Shown here: in pieces, positions 1 through 9,600 of the stretch
Position numbering within the stretch: the first letter of the stretch is position 1
Layout: every line of letters begins with the position of its first letter
Origin: Terriglobus aquaticus
GTDB taxonomy: Bacteria; Acidobacteriota; Terriglobia; Terriglobales; Acidobacteriaceae
NCBI RefSeq assembly: GCF_025685415.1
Contig: NZ_JAGSYB010000001.1
Location: 2,852,001-2,916,000, forward strand
Direction of reading: 5' to 3'
DNA: 64,000 nt
Program-made: the position numbers and the translations under genes
Notes under the pieces: generated by a model
What the model was told of the DNA's origin: nothing
What the model saw: only the letters and a program-made list of their open reading frames with translations
Database searches by the model: none

Positions 1-1011
1 CGAGCGGCCGCCCGGCTGTTGCGCGGTGTTGAGCCACTGCAGCAGCGCCCACGCTTCGGCCGGGTGCGGCGAGTTGGCGTCGACCGACCAGAAGAAGCCG
101 TACTGAAGGGTTCGCCAGTCTGCGCCGGCGGGTATGGGAGCGACAGCGACCGTCTGATCGAACCGTTGCTCAAACCCTTGGTGCAGCGGCCGGTTGAACC
201 AGTTGGGCACCACCATCATGCCGATGGCTCCACTGGGGAACTGGTACGGCACCGTGCCCCACTCCGCACCATGCGAGCGGAATAAGTCCACCTCCGCCTG
301 CAAAGCGCTGTGTGCCGCGGCGCTGGTCAGGTTCGTGGATTTGCCGTCTGCCGCGATGAGTTGCTGCCCGCCCGAGAAGAGCAACGTGAGGAATGGAGCG
401 ACGATCTGGTTCTGCGAGGAACCGACGGTGAATCCGGAGACGACGAGCTGCCCTTGACGATTGGTGCGCGAGATCTTTGCGGCGTCGCTGATCCACTCGG
501 CCGTATTGCTGGGCGGATGCGTGATGCCGTTCTGCGCGAAGAGCAGCTTGTTGTAGACGAGCATGTATACGTCTGTTTCGGACGGGATGCCCCAGAGCCT
601 GCCATCGCTCGTGATGGCGGAGGTGGTGTTTGGCAAATAGCTTTGCTGGACAAAGCTTGAGATAGAGGCTGGCGGCTGCGCGAGGGCGTTGCTCTCCACG
701 AGTTGCCTTGTCCAGGTGGTGGAGAGGTTGTAGATGTCAGGAGGCTGGCCGCCCATGCGCGAGAGGAACAGCGACTGCAGCAGGTCGCGGTAGGAGAGCT
801 GCCGGTGAACGATGGTGATGCCGGAATGAAGGCGTTCGTAGGCCCGCAGGCAGGGCGTAAGCGGAGCGCGCTGATCGTCGGTGTAGTGCGTTGCGATGGT
901 GAGCGTGAGGTGTTGCGCAAAGGTGGGCGCGGCGCCGATCACGGTGGCGCAGACACATGCGACGGCGCGAAGCTGCGGCGTGCTTTGGGTGCTGTGCTTC
1001 CGCGGAGCCAT
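1..1011 (-). CDS. Extracellular sugar-binding protein of an ABC importer (partial, C-terminus beyond left edge)
   Basis: An open frame runs from ATG at 1011 leftwards to base 1 without a stop (337 codons present). It begins with a signal peptide (basic start, hydrophobic VACVCATVIGAA, cleavage near TFA-QH). The rest has the family-1 solute-binding pattern: an early FFLSRMGGQPPDIY-like segment (here LFLSRMGGQPPDIYNLS), WGIPSETDVYMLVYNKLLF in the middle, and a GAIGMMVVPNW pocket segment. It would bind an oligosaccharide or sugar in the periplasm for a CUT1-type importer. The matching ATPase gene is two genes upstream; permease genes are not in the window and probably lie further left. A LacI-type operator sits 54-67 bases upstream of the start. 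Ligand unknown. Confidence 0.85.
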   Translation of the reverse strand, partial: MAPRKHSTQSTPQLRAVACVCATVIGAAPTFAQHLTLTIATHYTDDQRAPLTPCLRAYERLHSGITIVHRQLSYRDLLQSLFLSRMGGQPPDIYNLSTTWTRQLVESNALAQPPASISSFVQQSYLPNTTSAITSDGRLWGIPSETDVYMLVYNKLLFAQNGITHPPSNTAEWISDAAKISRTNRQGQLVVSGFTVGSSQNQIVAPFLTLLFSGGQQLIAADGKSTNLTSAAAHSALQAEVDLFRSHGAEWGTVPYQFPSGAIGMMVVPNWFNRPLHQGFEQRFDQTVAVAPIPAGADWRTLQYGFFWSVDANSPHPAEAWALLQWLNTAQQPGGRS

Positions 1012-1064
1012 AACCCTAAACCTCACGGTGGATGGCGCGATTCTCCCATACGGTGAGAAGCGCG

Positions 1065-1078
1065 TGCAAGCGCTTTCC
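1065..1078. promoter_or_regulatory. Putative LacI-family operator upstream of the binding-protein gene
   Basis: TGCAAGCGCTTTCC matches the TGCAAGCGNTTGCA palindrome seen at five other sites in this island, differing only in the right end. It overlaps the stop codon of the dehydrogenase gene and precedes the sugar-binding protein start at 1011, so it could give that gene a separately regulated promoter. Assignment is by pattern only. Confidence 0.5.
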
Positions 1079-2085
1079 TAAGTGGACCTGTGGACGACGG
1101 AGGTGGCGTTGATAGTGTCTTTCGGAACAGATCCGCGCAGAACTTCGAGCGCGTTGGTTGCTGCGCGAACGGCGGCTCCGGTTTTGCCGCCGATGGTGAG
1201 GCCGGCCTGGTGTGGGGTGAGCGTCACGTTGTCGAGCGCGAAGAGAGGCGAATCGAAGAGCGGCTCGGTCTCGAACACGTCGAGCCCGGCGCCAGCGATG
1301 CGCTGCTCTTGCAGGGCTTGAAATAGCGCTGTTTCGTCGATCAGCTCGCCCCGCGCGATGTTGATCAGGTACGCCGAAGGCTTCATGAGCGCAAGCTCGC
1401 GCGCGCCGATCATGTGGCGGGTTTCCGGCGTGAGCGCGGCAAACAGGTTGACGATGTCGGAGTTCCGCAGGACGTCGTCGAGGGACGCATACTCGAAGCC
1501 CAGGCGAGACGCGAGGGACTCATCGTGCGTTCGTGTGTGAACGAGGATGCGCGCACCGAAGGCGCGGGCCCGGACAACGAACGCCTGCGCGATCTGGCCC
1601 AGGCCAATGACGCCAATGGTGGACCCGACGACGTCCATGCTGGTCTGGGTTTGCGCGGCCCACAGACCTGCACGGATGGCGCGGTCGCCGCGGCGAATCT
1701 GACGAACGACATCGAGCATGAGGCCCATGGCGAATTCAGCACACTGCTCCGCGTTTACACCCTTCACGTTGGTCACGAGGATGCCGCGCGCAGAGGCGGC
1801 CTCCAAGTCCACGTTGTCGGAGCCGGAAGTGTGCAGCGCGATGACGCGGAGCCTGGGAGCGAGCGTCAGCGCGGCGGCATCGATGCCCATGACGCGGCCC
1901 ATGACCACGGCGTCCGCATCGTGCAGGGCCGCTTTGTGCTCAGGGGAGAGTTCGTGCCATGGTGTGAGCGCATGCACCCAAGTGATGTCGGACCCGGAGT
2001 CACGCAGGATGGCCACGGCTTCGGGCAGCGTGTGCAGACTGTCAGAAATGACGAGGATGCGAGATGCTGAGGCGGACTGGATCAT
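1078..2085 (-). CDS. D-2-hydroxyacid dehydrogenase (NAD-dependent)
   Basis: A 335-residue protein of the D-isomer-specific 2-hydroxyacid dehydrogenase family, normal length. The Rossmann motif [11 protein letters not shown] is near residue 160. The catalytic triad is visible as Arg in INIARGEL, Glu in FETEPLF and His in TPHQAGL. It would interconvert a 2-keto acid and a D-2-hydroxy acid with NAD(P)H in the cytoplasm. Its ATG overlaps the stop of the upstream ABC ATPase gene (ATGA), so the two are translationally coupled. In this context it probably reduces or oxidises a sugar-acid intermediate; the exact substrate cannot be read from sequence. Confidence 0.85.
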   Translation of the reverse strand: MIQSASASRILVISDSLHTLPEAVAILRDSGSDITWVHALTPWHELSPEHKAALHDADAVVMGRVMGIDAAALTLAPRLRVIALHTSGSDNVDLEAASARGILVTNVKGVNAEQCAEFAMGLMLDVVRQIRRGDRAIRAGLWAAQTQTSMDVVGSTIGVIGLGQIAQAFVVRARAFGARILVHTRTHDESLASRLGFEYASLDDVLRNSDIVNLFAALTPETRHMIGARELALMKPSAYLINIARGELIDETALFQALQEQRIAGAGLDVFETEPLFDSPLFALDNVTLTPHQAGLTIGGKTGAAVRAATNALEVLRGSVPKDTINATSVVHRST

Positions 2086-3149
2086 GCGGCACCGATGCGA
2101 AGGCCTTGTGCGTTGAAGACGTGGCCGAGGCCAGGGACCGGCTGCAGCGAGACAGGTTGGCCGGGCTGCAGGTCGATGCGCTCGCGCACGAGCGCGGTCA
2201 GCCGGCCGGTCACCGACTGCACAATCAGGATGGTCTCAGAACCCGTTGGCTCAACCACCGCGACGGTGCCAGCGATGCTGCCCGGCGCTGCGGGAGCGAC
2301 GGCGCGCAGGTGCTCCGGGCGGATGCCGAAGGTGACTGCGTCGGTTGCGACTGCACCGGAGATGCTGGCTGGAAGAGCGGGGCCGCTGTTGACCTGAAGC
2401 GCACTGCCGACGAGATGTGCGGGCAGGAAGTTCATTGCGGGAGCGCCGATAAAGCCGGCGACAAACTGGTTCGCCGGCCGATCGTAGAGGTCCATGGGTG
2501 TGCCGATCTGTTCCACCGTGCCACCGTGCAGAACGACAATGCGCGAGGCCAGCGTCATGGCCTCGACCTGATCGTGTGTCACATAGATCGTGGTGGTTTG
2601 CAGGCGCTGGTGCAGCTCTTTGATTTCGGCTCGCATGCTGATGCGCAGCTTGGCATCGAGGTTGGAGAGAGGTTCGTCGAAGAGGAACACTTGCGGGTTG
2701 CGCACGATGGCGCGGCCCATGGCGACGCGCTGACGCTGGCCACCGGAAAGCTGGCGCGGGAAGCGGTCCAGCAGGTTAGCAAGGCCCAGGGTTTCTGCGA
2801 CGGCGTTCACCTTGGCCGCTATGTCGGCCTTGTTCATGCCTTTGAGGCGCAGCGAAAATCCCATATTGCCGGCGACCGTGAGGTGCGGGTACAGTGCGTA
2901 GCTTTGAAAGACCATGGCGATGTCGCGGTCTTTTGCGGGCAGGTCGTTGACCACGCGGGAGCCGATGCGGATCTCGCCGGCGGTGACCTCTTCCAACCCA
3001 GCGATCATGCGCAGCAGCGTGCTCTTGCCGCAACCAGAAGGTCCAACGAGAACCACGAATTCGCCGTCGCGGATGTCGAGGTGGATGCCACGGAGGATGT
3101 GAGCATCGCCGTGCCGTTTGTGCACGTCGCGAATGTGGACCTCAGCCAT
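2082..3149 (-). CDS. Sugar ABC transporter ATP-binding protein (MalK/UgpC/MsmX type)
   Basis: A 355-residue ATPase subunit of a carbohydrate importer. It has Walker [10 protein letters not shown], signature [14 protein letters not shown], Walker [13 protein letters not shown] and the H-loop in [11 protein letters not shown], followed by a C-terminal TOBE/OB regulatory region (about residues 235-355) typical of the CUT1 family. Full length. AGGGG lies about five bases before the ATG. It energises uptake with permeases not seen here and probably with the binding protein encoded at the left edge. It is coupled to the downstream dehydrogenase by an ATGA overlap. MsmX-type ATPases can serve several importers, so exclusive partnership is not certain. 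Confidence 0.9.
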   Translation of the reverse strand: MAEVHIRDVHKRHGDAHILRGIHLDIRDGEFVVLVGPSGCGKSTLLRMIAGLEEVTAGEIRIGSRVVNDLPAKDRDIAMVFQSYALYPHLTVAGNMGFSLRLKGMNKADIAAKVNAVAETLGLANLLDRFPRQLSGGQRQRVAMGRAIVRNPQVFLFDEPLSNLDAKLRISMRAEIKELHQRLQTTTIYVTHDQVEAMTLASRIVVLHGGTVEQIGTPMDLYDRPANQFVAGFIGAPAMNFLPAHLVGSALQVNSGPALPASISGAVATDAVTFGIRPEHLRAVAPAAPGSIAGTVAVVEPTGSETILIVQSVTGRLTALVRERIDLQPGQPVSLQPVPGLGHVFNAQGLRIGAA

Positions 3150-3185
3150 GCGGCCCCTGGATGCTGGCGTGATGGGCTGCTTTGC

Positions 3186-3920
3186 TCATTCCGCAAACAC
3201 CGTTAAGGTGAGCAGGTCGGTGCGCGGCGGAATGCGCAGGGTTGCTGTTTCATTTGGCGCGAGCGCGACTGTGTCCCACGAGTGGATCGGCAGGGTGTCA
3301 CCGTTGGAGGTCTGGAGTGAAGCGGAAGCAATCGGGTTTTCGCTCTGGATGTGAACGAGCAACTCAGCGCCGGGCGCAACGCCACCGCGAAGATCGAGTT
3401 CGAGATCTTCGCGGCCGGCAACTATTTCCGCGAGGAGCAGGCCGAGGAGGTGTGCATGATTTCGTTGGTCCAGCAGCACGCCTCTCCCTTCCTTCGCGGA
3501 GTGCCGACGTGTTGAGAACACTGCCGTCTCGCGCTGATGCGGGGTCGTTGCGCGGGCGTAAGCGACGTCGGCGATGGTGTGTGGCGTGAGCCGGTAGACG
3601 GCGTGCGGCGGAAGGTATGCGACCGAGGGACGATCGCCGTGCGCGTGGAACGCGGAGAGAGTGAAGGTCCCGACGCTTGCTGGATCTGCTTCGCTGATTC
3701 CGATCTGCACGGTCGCGGTGCCCTCGGTCAGGATGAGGAACACCTCGTCGTCTTCGGCATGGCCGTCGACGGGCACGCCTGCGGGAAAGCGGTAGATGCG
3801 CAGCGAGCGCAGACGCTGAAAGCCGGTGTTGCTGCCGTCGATGTCCACCGGACGATGCGCAGGTACCGCGACACCCGGGAGGGGGTAGAGACGCTCGTGA
3901 TCCGGATGGATCAGCTTCAT
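3186..3920 (-). CDS. Cupin-fold protein, IolB/KduI-like
   Basis: A 244-residue protein with a cupin core: DGHAEDDEVFLILTEG (motif 1 with metal-type His and Glu) and SVAYLPPHAVYRLTP (motif 2). The layout loosely recalls the 5-deoxy-glucuronate isomerase/KduI group, which isomerises sugar acids, but similarity is not strong enough to name the reaction. The start ATG overlaps the stop of the GH4 gene (ATGA), so it is probably translated with that glycosidase and acts on its product or on a related sugar. It could instead be a sugar-sensing cupin. Function remains tentative. Confidence 0.6.
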   Translation of the reverse strand: MKLIHPDHERLYPLPGVAVPAHRPVDIDGSNTGFQRLRSLRIYRFPAGVPVDGHAEDDEVFLILTEGTATVQIGISEADPASVGTFTLSAFHAHGDRPSVAYLPPHAVYRLTPHTIADVAYARATTPHQRETAVFSTRRHSAKEGRGVLLDQRNHAHLLGLLLAEIVAGREDLELDLRGGVAPGAELLVHIQSENPIASASLQTSNGDTLPIHSWDTVALAPNETATLRIPPRTDLLTLTVFAE

Positions 3921-5302
3921 GACGCCGCTCCGGCGAACTGCGGCAGGTGCTGACGGTGGGCAGCGATCAGATCGGTGGCGAGAGATGCTGCCTTGTCGGG
4001 ATCGCTGACGGAGCCGTCGGTCAGCAGCGCCTCGACGAACAGATCGAAGCTGCCGGTGAGCGCGGCATCGACTGTGACTTCGATGGCGGCGATTTTGGAA
4101 AGGAGCTTGGCAGTGAGCGCGGGCGGCAAGGCCGCAGACTGCAGCGGGGTAAAGCCGGCAGCACCGGCCGCTGCGGGCATTTCAAGCACTGCGTCGTAGG
4201 GCAGGCCCGGCACCGTGCCGCGATTGGGCATGTTGACGGAGAAGATATGGCGCTTGTCGTTTAGCAGTGATTGCATCATCTGCATCAACTGCTCGGATTC
4301 GCCCGGCACGTTCTCGAAGTAGGACGCGGGCAGCGGATCGCTGGAGTGCGCGACGGCCATCATCTCGTCGAACCAGGTGTCGCCCAGGGCGATGCGGCCG
4401 TCGATGGAGAAGCGGTCTACACCGAGAGTGCCGCCGTAGTACTTACCGCCGGGGAAACGCTCGGGAAAGAACTCGGTGATGTGTCGGTCGAGCGCGACCG
4501 GGAACACGCCGTAGCGGTCGAAAATGTCCCACGACAGCGGGTCGTCGGAGTAGCGTGGAGGGCGGCCGGTGATGCCGTTGGGCCACTCGGTCTTTTCGCG
4601 GATCTCTTTGGCAAATGAGCCGCGCTGCTCGTCGAGTTTGGCCCGCATCAGCGGTGTGGCGTCCTTGCCGTCGGCCGTGATGTGAGTGAGCAGGGTGAGA
4701 TGGTTCAGGCCGTAGCCGTAGCTCTGCATGCTGTCTTCCTCGACGCCAAGAAAGCGAGCGATCACGCCTTCGACATAGTGGACACCGTGGCACAGACCGA
4801 TGACGGGAACGCCGGTGTGTTTGCGGATGGCGCGGCAGACCGCGGTCATGGGATTGGAGTAGTTGAGGAAGTACGCGTCGGGGCAGAGGTCGGCAACGTC
4901 GTTGGCGATGGCGATCATCTGCGGGATCATGCGCATGGCGCGGGAGATGCCGCCGGGCATCATCGTGTCGCCGACCGGCTGGAAGATGCCGTGCTTGCGC
5001 GGCACCTGCACATCCTGGTCCCAGCCGGGGCGGCCGCCAACGGCGATGGTGGTGACGACAAAATCGGCACCGGGCAGAACGTCGCGCCGATTTACCGTGG
5101 AGGTGATCGGGAACGTGACGTTCTTGAGCGCTAGCATTTTGCGCACCAGTCGATCGACCGCATCCAGCGTGACCGGATCGATGTCGACGAGACCGAGCTC
5201 CCACTGGTCGATCTCGCCGCTCAGGATGATGTCGGCAACCAGGCGCTGCGTGAAAACCGTGCTGCCGGCACCGATAAGGACGAGCTTTTTGCGGTCGCTC
5301 AC
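3917..5302 (-). CDS. Glycoside hydrolase family 4 (alpha-galactosidase/alpha-glucosidase-like, NAD+ and metal dependent)
   Basis: I place the start at GTG 5302, preceded by GGAGA nine bases upstream, giving 461 residues, normal for GH4. The N-terminal NAD-binding loop is LIGAGSTVFT, followed by LVDIDP. The conserved FLNYSNPM and the metal ligands in LCHGVHY and YGLNHL are present, as is the GDTMMPGG segment. GH4 enzymes cleave glycosides by NAD+-dependent oxidation at C3 and beta-elimination, with Mn2+ held by the Cys and His. A perfect LacI-type operator lies 53-66 bases upstream, and the cupin gene follows with an overlap. The sequence alone does not settle galactoside versus glucoside or uronide specificity. 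Confidence 0.88.
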   Translation of the reverse strand: MSDRKKLVLIGAGSTVFTQRLVADIILSGEIDQWELGLVDIDPVTLDAVDRLVRKMLALKNVTFPITSTVNRRDVLPGADFVVTTIAVGGRPGWDQDVQVPRKHGIFQPVGDTMMPGGISRAMRMIPQMIAIANDVADLCPDAYFLNYSNPMTAVCRAIRKHTGVPVIGLCHGVHYVEGVIARFLGVEEDSMQSYGYGLNHLTLLTHITADGKDATPLMRAKLDEQRGSFAKEIREKTEWPNGITGRPPRYSDDPLSWDIFDRYGVFPVALDRHITEFFPERFPGGKYYGGTLGVDRFSIDGRIALGDTWFDEMMAVAHSSDPLPASYFENVPGESEQLMQMMQSLLNDKRHIFSVNMPNRGTVPGLPYDAVLEMPAAAGAAGFTPLQSAALPPALTAKLLSKIAAIEVTVDAALTGSFDLFVEALLTDGSVSDPDKAASLATDLIAAHRQHLPQFAGAAS

Positions 5303-5354
5303 GAGGATTTGTCTCCAATGGTATCCGCGATGATGCCACGGCCGGGAATGTACG

Positions 5355-5368
5355 TGCAAGCGGTTGCA
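5355..5368. promoter_or_regulatory. Putative LacI-family operator upstream of the GH4 gene
   Basis: TGCAAGCGGTTGCA is a near-perfect palindrome of the TGCAAnCGnTTGCA type recognised by many LacI/GalR regulators. It lies in the 76-base gap between the SIS-protein stop and the GH4 start. The nearest LacI-type gene is at 12659-13717, and the same word recurs in front of it and of the TonB receptor. Confidence 0.65.
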
Positions 5369-5378
5369 GACATGCTCT

Positions 5379-6488
5379 TCAGGAGCGACCTGTCTCCGGG
5401 TGAAGCTGGAACGGCTTGACCACGCGGGTGACCTGGCCGTCCGGGCTGGGGTTATCCGGATCAATGCCGGCGTGAAGGCTGCTGCAGTACGCGAACAGTT
5501 GCGAGAAGACCACTTCAAACGGAGTGCGCAGGGCGTCCGGCAGCACGGGTGCGAGCGCCGGAATGTACCAGTCCGCGGGCCACGACCGGGCGGCCTCTCC
5601 TCCGATCACCGCGAATCTGCCGAGGCCGCGGTCGCGGAACTCGCGCACGAAGTCTTCCTCGTACCGCAGCTTTTGGCGATCGTTGGACGCAAAGCAAAGC
5701 ACGGGTGTGTTGCGACGCAGGGCGCTGGCGGGGCCGTGACGGAAGCCGAGGAAGCTTTCCGCGATACCGAGCCGCTGACCTGCCGTGAGTTCGAGCGTTT
5801 TCAACGTGGATTCAATAGCCAGACTTTGCATGCTGGAAGCAAGCACGACGAAGCGCTCGGAGTCCTGCCCGGCAATGTCGTACGCGGTGGCATACAGGTC
5901 TGGCAAACGCTGCGTGAGCGCATTGCCGATGGAAGCGAGGTGCGGAGCAATGCTTTCGAGGTTCCGCAGGAGCAGGCCCGCCAGGGTGAGGTTGGAAAAC
6001 GAGGCGGTCATCGCGAGGCTGCGGTCGTTCGTGTCGGGGTGCAGCGCAAGCACATCTACGCCGGCAAGGTGGGCCAGCCGGCCCTCGGCATTGCAGGTAA
6101 TGGCCAGGTGTTGAACCATCGGAAAGAGAGCCTGCATGCGACGCACCACGCCGACACTTTCAGGGCTGTCTCCGGAGCGCGCAAACGAAATGAGAAGTCC
6201 GCCGCTGGCGAGACCCGGTGCAGCGGCTTCGATCTCGTCTGGCGCGAGCAGCATCAGGTCCGTTGTGGCGATGGCGCGAGCGCCCGGCCACGCTGCGGCA
6301 ACCGCCTGCCCGGCGTAGGCAGAGGTCCCCGCGCCGGTGAGCAGAACCGGGCCGCTGCCGAAGCTGCGGCCGGGAAGAAAGGCACGAACCCGCTCCAGGG
6401 TGTCGAGCCAGAGGCGCGGCTGGTGTTGAATTTCAGCCGCCAGGAGGCTGTTCTCGGGATAGGCGGCGGTTGCAATCGGGTGCGGCAT
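5379..6488 (-). CDS. SIS-domain sugar isomerase/deaminase, AgaS-like
   Basis: Start placed at ATG 6488 because AAGGA is seven bases before it; an in-frame ATG at 6494 overlaps that site. The 369-residue protein carries two SIS halves. The first has LTGAGTSAYAG and LISFARSGDSPES (phosphosugar-binding Ser/Thr loops); the second has FVVLASS and GFRHGPAS. This layout matches AgaS-type proteins, which act on galactosamine-6-phosphate or tagatose-6-phosphate (aldose-ketose isomerisation with deamination), and GlmS-like enzymes. Set between a TonB receptor and a GH4 glycosidase, it points to catabolism of an amino sugar or galactose-related sugar. Substrate inferred, not shown. Confidence 0.78.
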   Translation of the reverse strand: MPHPIATAAYPENSLLAAEIQHQPRLWLDTLERVRAFLPGRSFGSGPVLLTGAGTSAYAGQAVAAAWPGARAIATTDLMLLAPDEIEAAAPGLASGGLLISFARSGDSPESVGVVRRMQALFPMVQHLAITCNAEGRLAHLAGVDVLALHPDTNDRSLAMTASFSNLTLAGLLLRNLESIAPHLASIGNALTQRLPDLYATAYDIAGQDSERFVVLASSMQSLAIESTLKTLELTAGQRLGIAESFLGFRHGPASALRRNTPVLCFASNDRQKLRYEEDFVREFRDRGLGRFAVIGGEAARSWPADWYIPALAPVLPDALRTPFEVVFSQLFAYCSSLHAGIDPDNPSPDGQVTRVVKPFQLHPETGRS

Positions 6489-6554
6489 GAACATTTCCTT
6501 GCGATGCGCGAAGAGCGCCAGAACAGCAGCGAAGAACAGAGGTGAACGAGCGCT

Positions 6555-6571
6555 CTACCAGTGCATGGTAG
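6555..6571. other. Small inverted repeat between receptor and SIS genes
   Basis: CTACCA-GTGCA-TGGTAG forms a six-base-pair stem with a five-base loop in the 150-base spacer between the TonB receptor stop (6639) and the SIS gene start. There is no T-run on either strand, so it is not a convincing terminator. It could be an mRNA hairpin separating the two messages or a protein site. Confidence 0.3.
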
Positions 6572-6638
6572 CGGCGTGACACGTCACGAGGTACTGCCAG
6601 GTGAGACTGGGGCGTATGTGGATGGTGGCTGCATACGG

Positions 6639-9600
6639 CTAGAAGTAGAACTTACCCGCGAACTGGATTTGGCGATTGCCGTTGGCACCGTCGCGCAGAG
6701 ACGTGATCTGGCCGAAGGTGGACTGACTGGCGAGGCTGGTGGTGCCCGGGTTTGCGAAGTTAGGCGTGTTTGCCAGGTTGAAGGCTTCTGCGCGCAGTTG
6801 CACAAAGACCCGTTCGGTGAAATTGAAGTTCTTGAAGAGTGAGAAGTCCGCCCGCACGTAGGAGGGGCCGTGGTACTGGGACGGTCCTCCGCCCAGCGGA
6901 GCGTAGCTGCTTTGCCCGTTTGCAGTGGCAACCGGAGCGTTGCGGAAAGCCGCTGGGTTGAGGAAGTTCTTCACGGTGTACCCGGACGGGTTGGGCGACT
7001 GCGCGTACCGGTTCACACCGGCGTTGACAAAGACGAAACAACCAAACGTGGTAGTGGTGGTAACGGAGCAGCGGATGGTGCCAGGCTGGCCGTCTTCCGC
7101 GGTGAAGATGAGGTTGGTGCTCCAACCGCCGAGTACGGCATCCGTAGCGCGATTCAGGTGGTTGCCGTGCGCGCGGCCTCGACCAAAGGGAACGTCGTAG
7201 GTGCCGCTGACGTGGACGACTCGCGGGATGTCGTAGTCGCACGCACCGTAGTCGCCGGAGATGCCGAAGCCGGGCAGAGTGGCGGCGCGGAACGAGCCGA
7301 TGGCGGTGGCGTTCAGGAAGTCGCGGCCGTTGGTCATGCACTTGGAGTAGGTAAAGTTTGCCAGCAGGCTAAGTCCGGCCGAGTAACGCCGCTCGTAGGT
7401 CGTTTGAAGACTGTTGTAACTGCCCGACGCCTCAAAGCTGGTGTAGTTGCCGCCGGAGGCGAAGTCAGGATAGGGCGAGAACGCCAGCGTGTTCTGGCCG
7501 GGGACCAGGATCTGGTGGGGCCGGTTCGGAGCGATATATACGCCCAGATGGCGCGTGGTGTTGCCGACGTAGCCCACTTGGAATGATTGGTTCTGCGAGA
7601 TCTGGTACTGCAGCGTGAGGTTGAAGTTCTGGTTGTAGGGCGTGCGGATTTTGTAGTCCTCACCCTGGACCGAGACACCCGACGCTGAGATGAGCGCGGG
7701 ATTGACACTGATGTTGGTCAGGCCCGTTTCGATGGAGCTGTTGCCGCCGTTGGGGAAGTTCACCGGCGAGTTCGGGGTTTGCGACTGGTAGCTGAGAGCG
7801 AACTGAAACGGGAAGTCGCCAAAGGTGTACTGTGACGAGTTCTCAAAGCCGCCGTAGAAGATGCCGTAGCCTGCACGCGCGACGAAGCGCGGCGTGACCT
7901 GGTACGCGAGTCCGATGCGGGGCGAGAAGTTCAAATGCTGCACGGTCTGCAGGCCCGGCTGGCTGGTGCACTGAATGGTGACGTTGTCCTTGGCAGCCGC
8001 GGCGTAGAAGGCAGGTGAGAGCGGTGTGTTGCACGTCTTCTGCGCGAAGAGGAACGTCGCTCCATTGCTCATGGGCTGGAAGTTGGTTTGGCGACCGTTG
8101 CGCTCCACCAGCGGGCCGAAGCTGTCATAGCGCAGGCCCAGGTTGAGCGTGAGGTTGGGCGTGGCCTTCCACTCGTCCTGCACGTAGGCGCCGTTGTAAT
8201 TGCGCTTCATGTCCGTGGTGGCGATGTTGGATAGCTGCGCGGTATCGAACCCGCCCAGGTTGTTGCCGCCGCCCACGCTGGAGTTGGTGGGAGCGAGCAC
8301 CAATTGCGCCAGGCCGGTGTTGCCGCCGGTCTGCGTCGGCACGTCGGTGAACTGGCCGTTGAAGGTGATGTTGCCGCGCGAGGCGATGGGCTGCAGCACG
8401 GAGAAGCGCAGCCGCTCATAGGTGTAGCCGAACTTCAGGGTGTGATGGCCGAGCGTCTTGGTCGCATCATCGGAGAACTGCACTACGGTGCTGTACTCCA
8501 CTGACGGCAGGTAGCCGACACCGCCGAGCGGAGTGAGGTTGGAGATGGTGATGCGCGGCAGACCGCCGTTGTTTGGCGCCTGCGGTACACCGCCGATGCC
8601 GTACTGCGCAGGAAGGCCCTGGGTGGATGCGTTCGCTTGCAGGCGAGACGATTCCAAGCGGTTGACGCCAACGCGGGCCTCGTTGATGAAGCTAGGCGTG
8701 AAGGTATGCGTTTCGTTCAGAACACCGTGATAGGTGGTCGAGTTCGTGAGGCCGTTGTTGAAGGCACCGCCGTCGGCAACGCCGTTGAAGGGCGGCGGCA
8801 GATATACCGGGTTCTTCAGATAGCTGAAGCGGGCAAACGCGGAGTCTTTCTGCGAGAAGTACTGATCGAGGCGAACGTCGGTGGAGTCAGAGTTGTTTGA
8901 GCCCTGGACGTTGTTGACGTAATTGCCGGTGAAGCCTGCCTTGTTCGGCGCCGGGAACAGAGCGGCCAGCTTGACGCCGTTCGGGTCAAGCCGGTTGATC
9001 GGGATCACGTTGCCGGAGAACGGGGTGCGCGCGTAGCCGACCTGGGTGCCGGGCGCCCGGGTGCCGCACGCAACAGTGATGCCAGTCTGCGCGTCGGGAA
9101 CTCCGCAGAGCACAGCGCGGGTGGTAGCCGGGTCGAAGATGGTGCCCACGGGAAAGGTTCGGCCGAGGCCGTCGGTGTAGGTGGCGCCCCTGCCTTGTGT
9201 GATGAGATCCGCGAAATTGGTGTAGCCGCTGCTGGCCTGTGCCGCGGTGGGAACAGTGCTGGTCAGCGTTTGTGCCTGGGTATTGCGCTGGCCCTGGTAG
9301 TCGCCGAAGAGGAAGGTGTGGTCCCTGCGAACCGGCCCACCCAGGGTGAAGCCGAACTGGTTCTGGCTGAAGTGACCCTTGGTCGTGGCGAAGTAGTTAT
9401 TCGCGTCAAGAGCGTCGTTGCGGACGAAGTCCCAGGCACTGCCGTGAAGCGTGTTGGTGCCGGATTTGGTGGTGGCGTTGAGCACGGCACCGGCAGAGCG
9501 GCCGATCTCGGCCGAGTAGTTGCTGGTCTGGATCTTGAATTCCTGGATGGCGTCGGGGGGCGGAAGAACGGCGTAAGCTGTGCCGTTGAGGAAGTCGACC

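Noticed and set aside
2064-3206. Long open frame antisense to the sugar ABC ATPase gene
   Set aside because: The opposite strand encodes an intact ABC ATPase with all motifs; the antisense product has low complexity and no ribosome site. High GC produces many such frames.
5364-6545. Open frame of about 390 codons opposite the SIS-domain gene
   Set aside because: The minus-strand SIS protein has clear phosphosugar motifs and a good start; the antisense product lacks recognisable features.
6571-6585. TGACACGTCA as a possible palindromic operator
   Set aside because: It is not self-complementary at the centre and does not recur elsewhere in the window.
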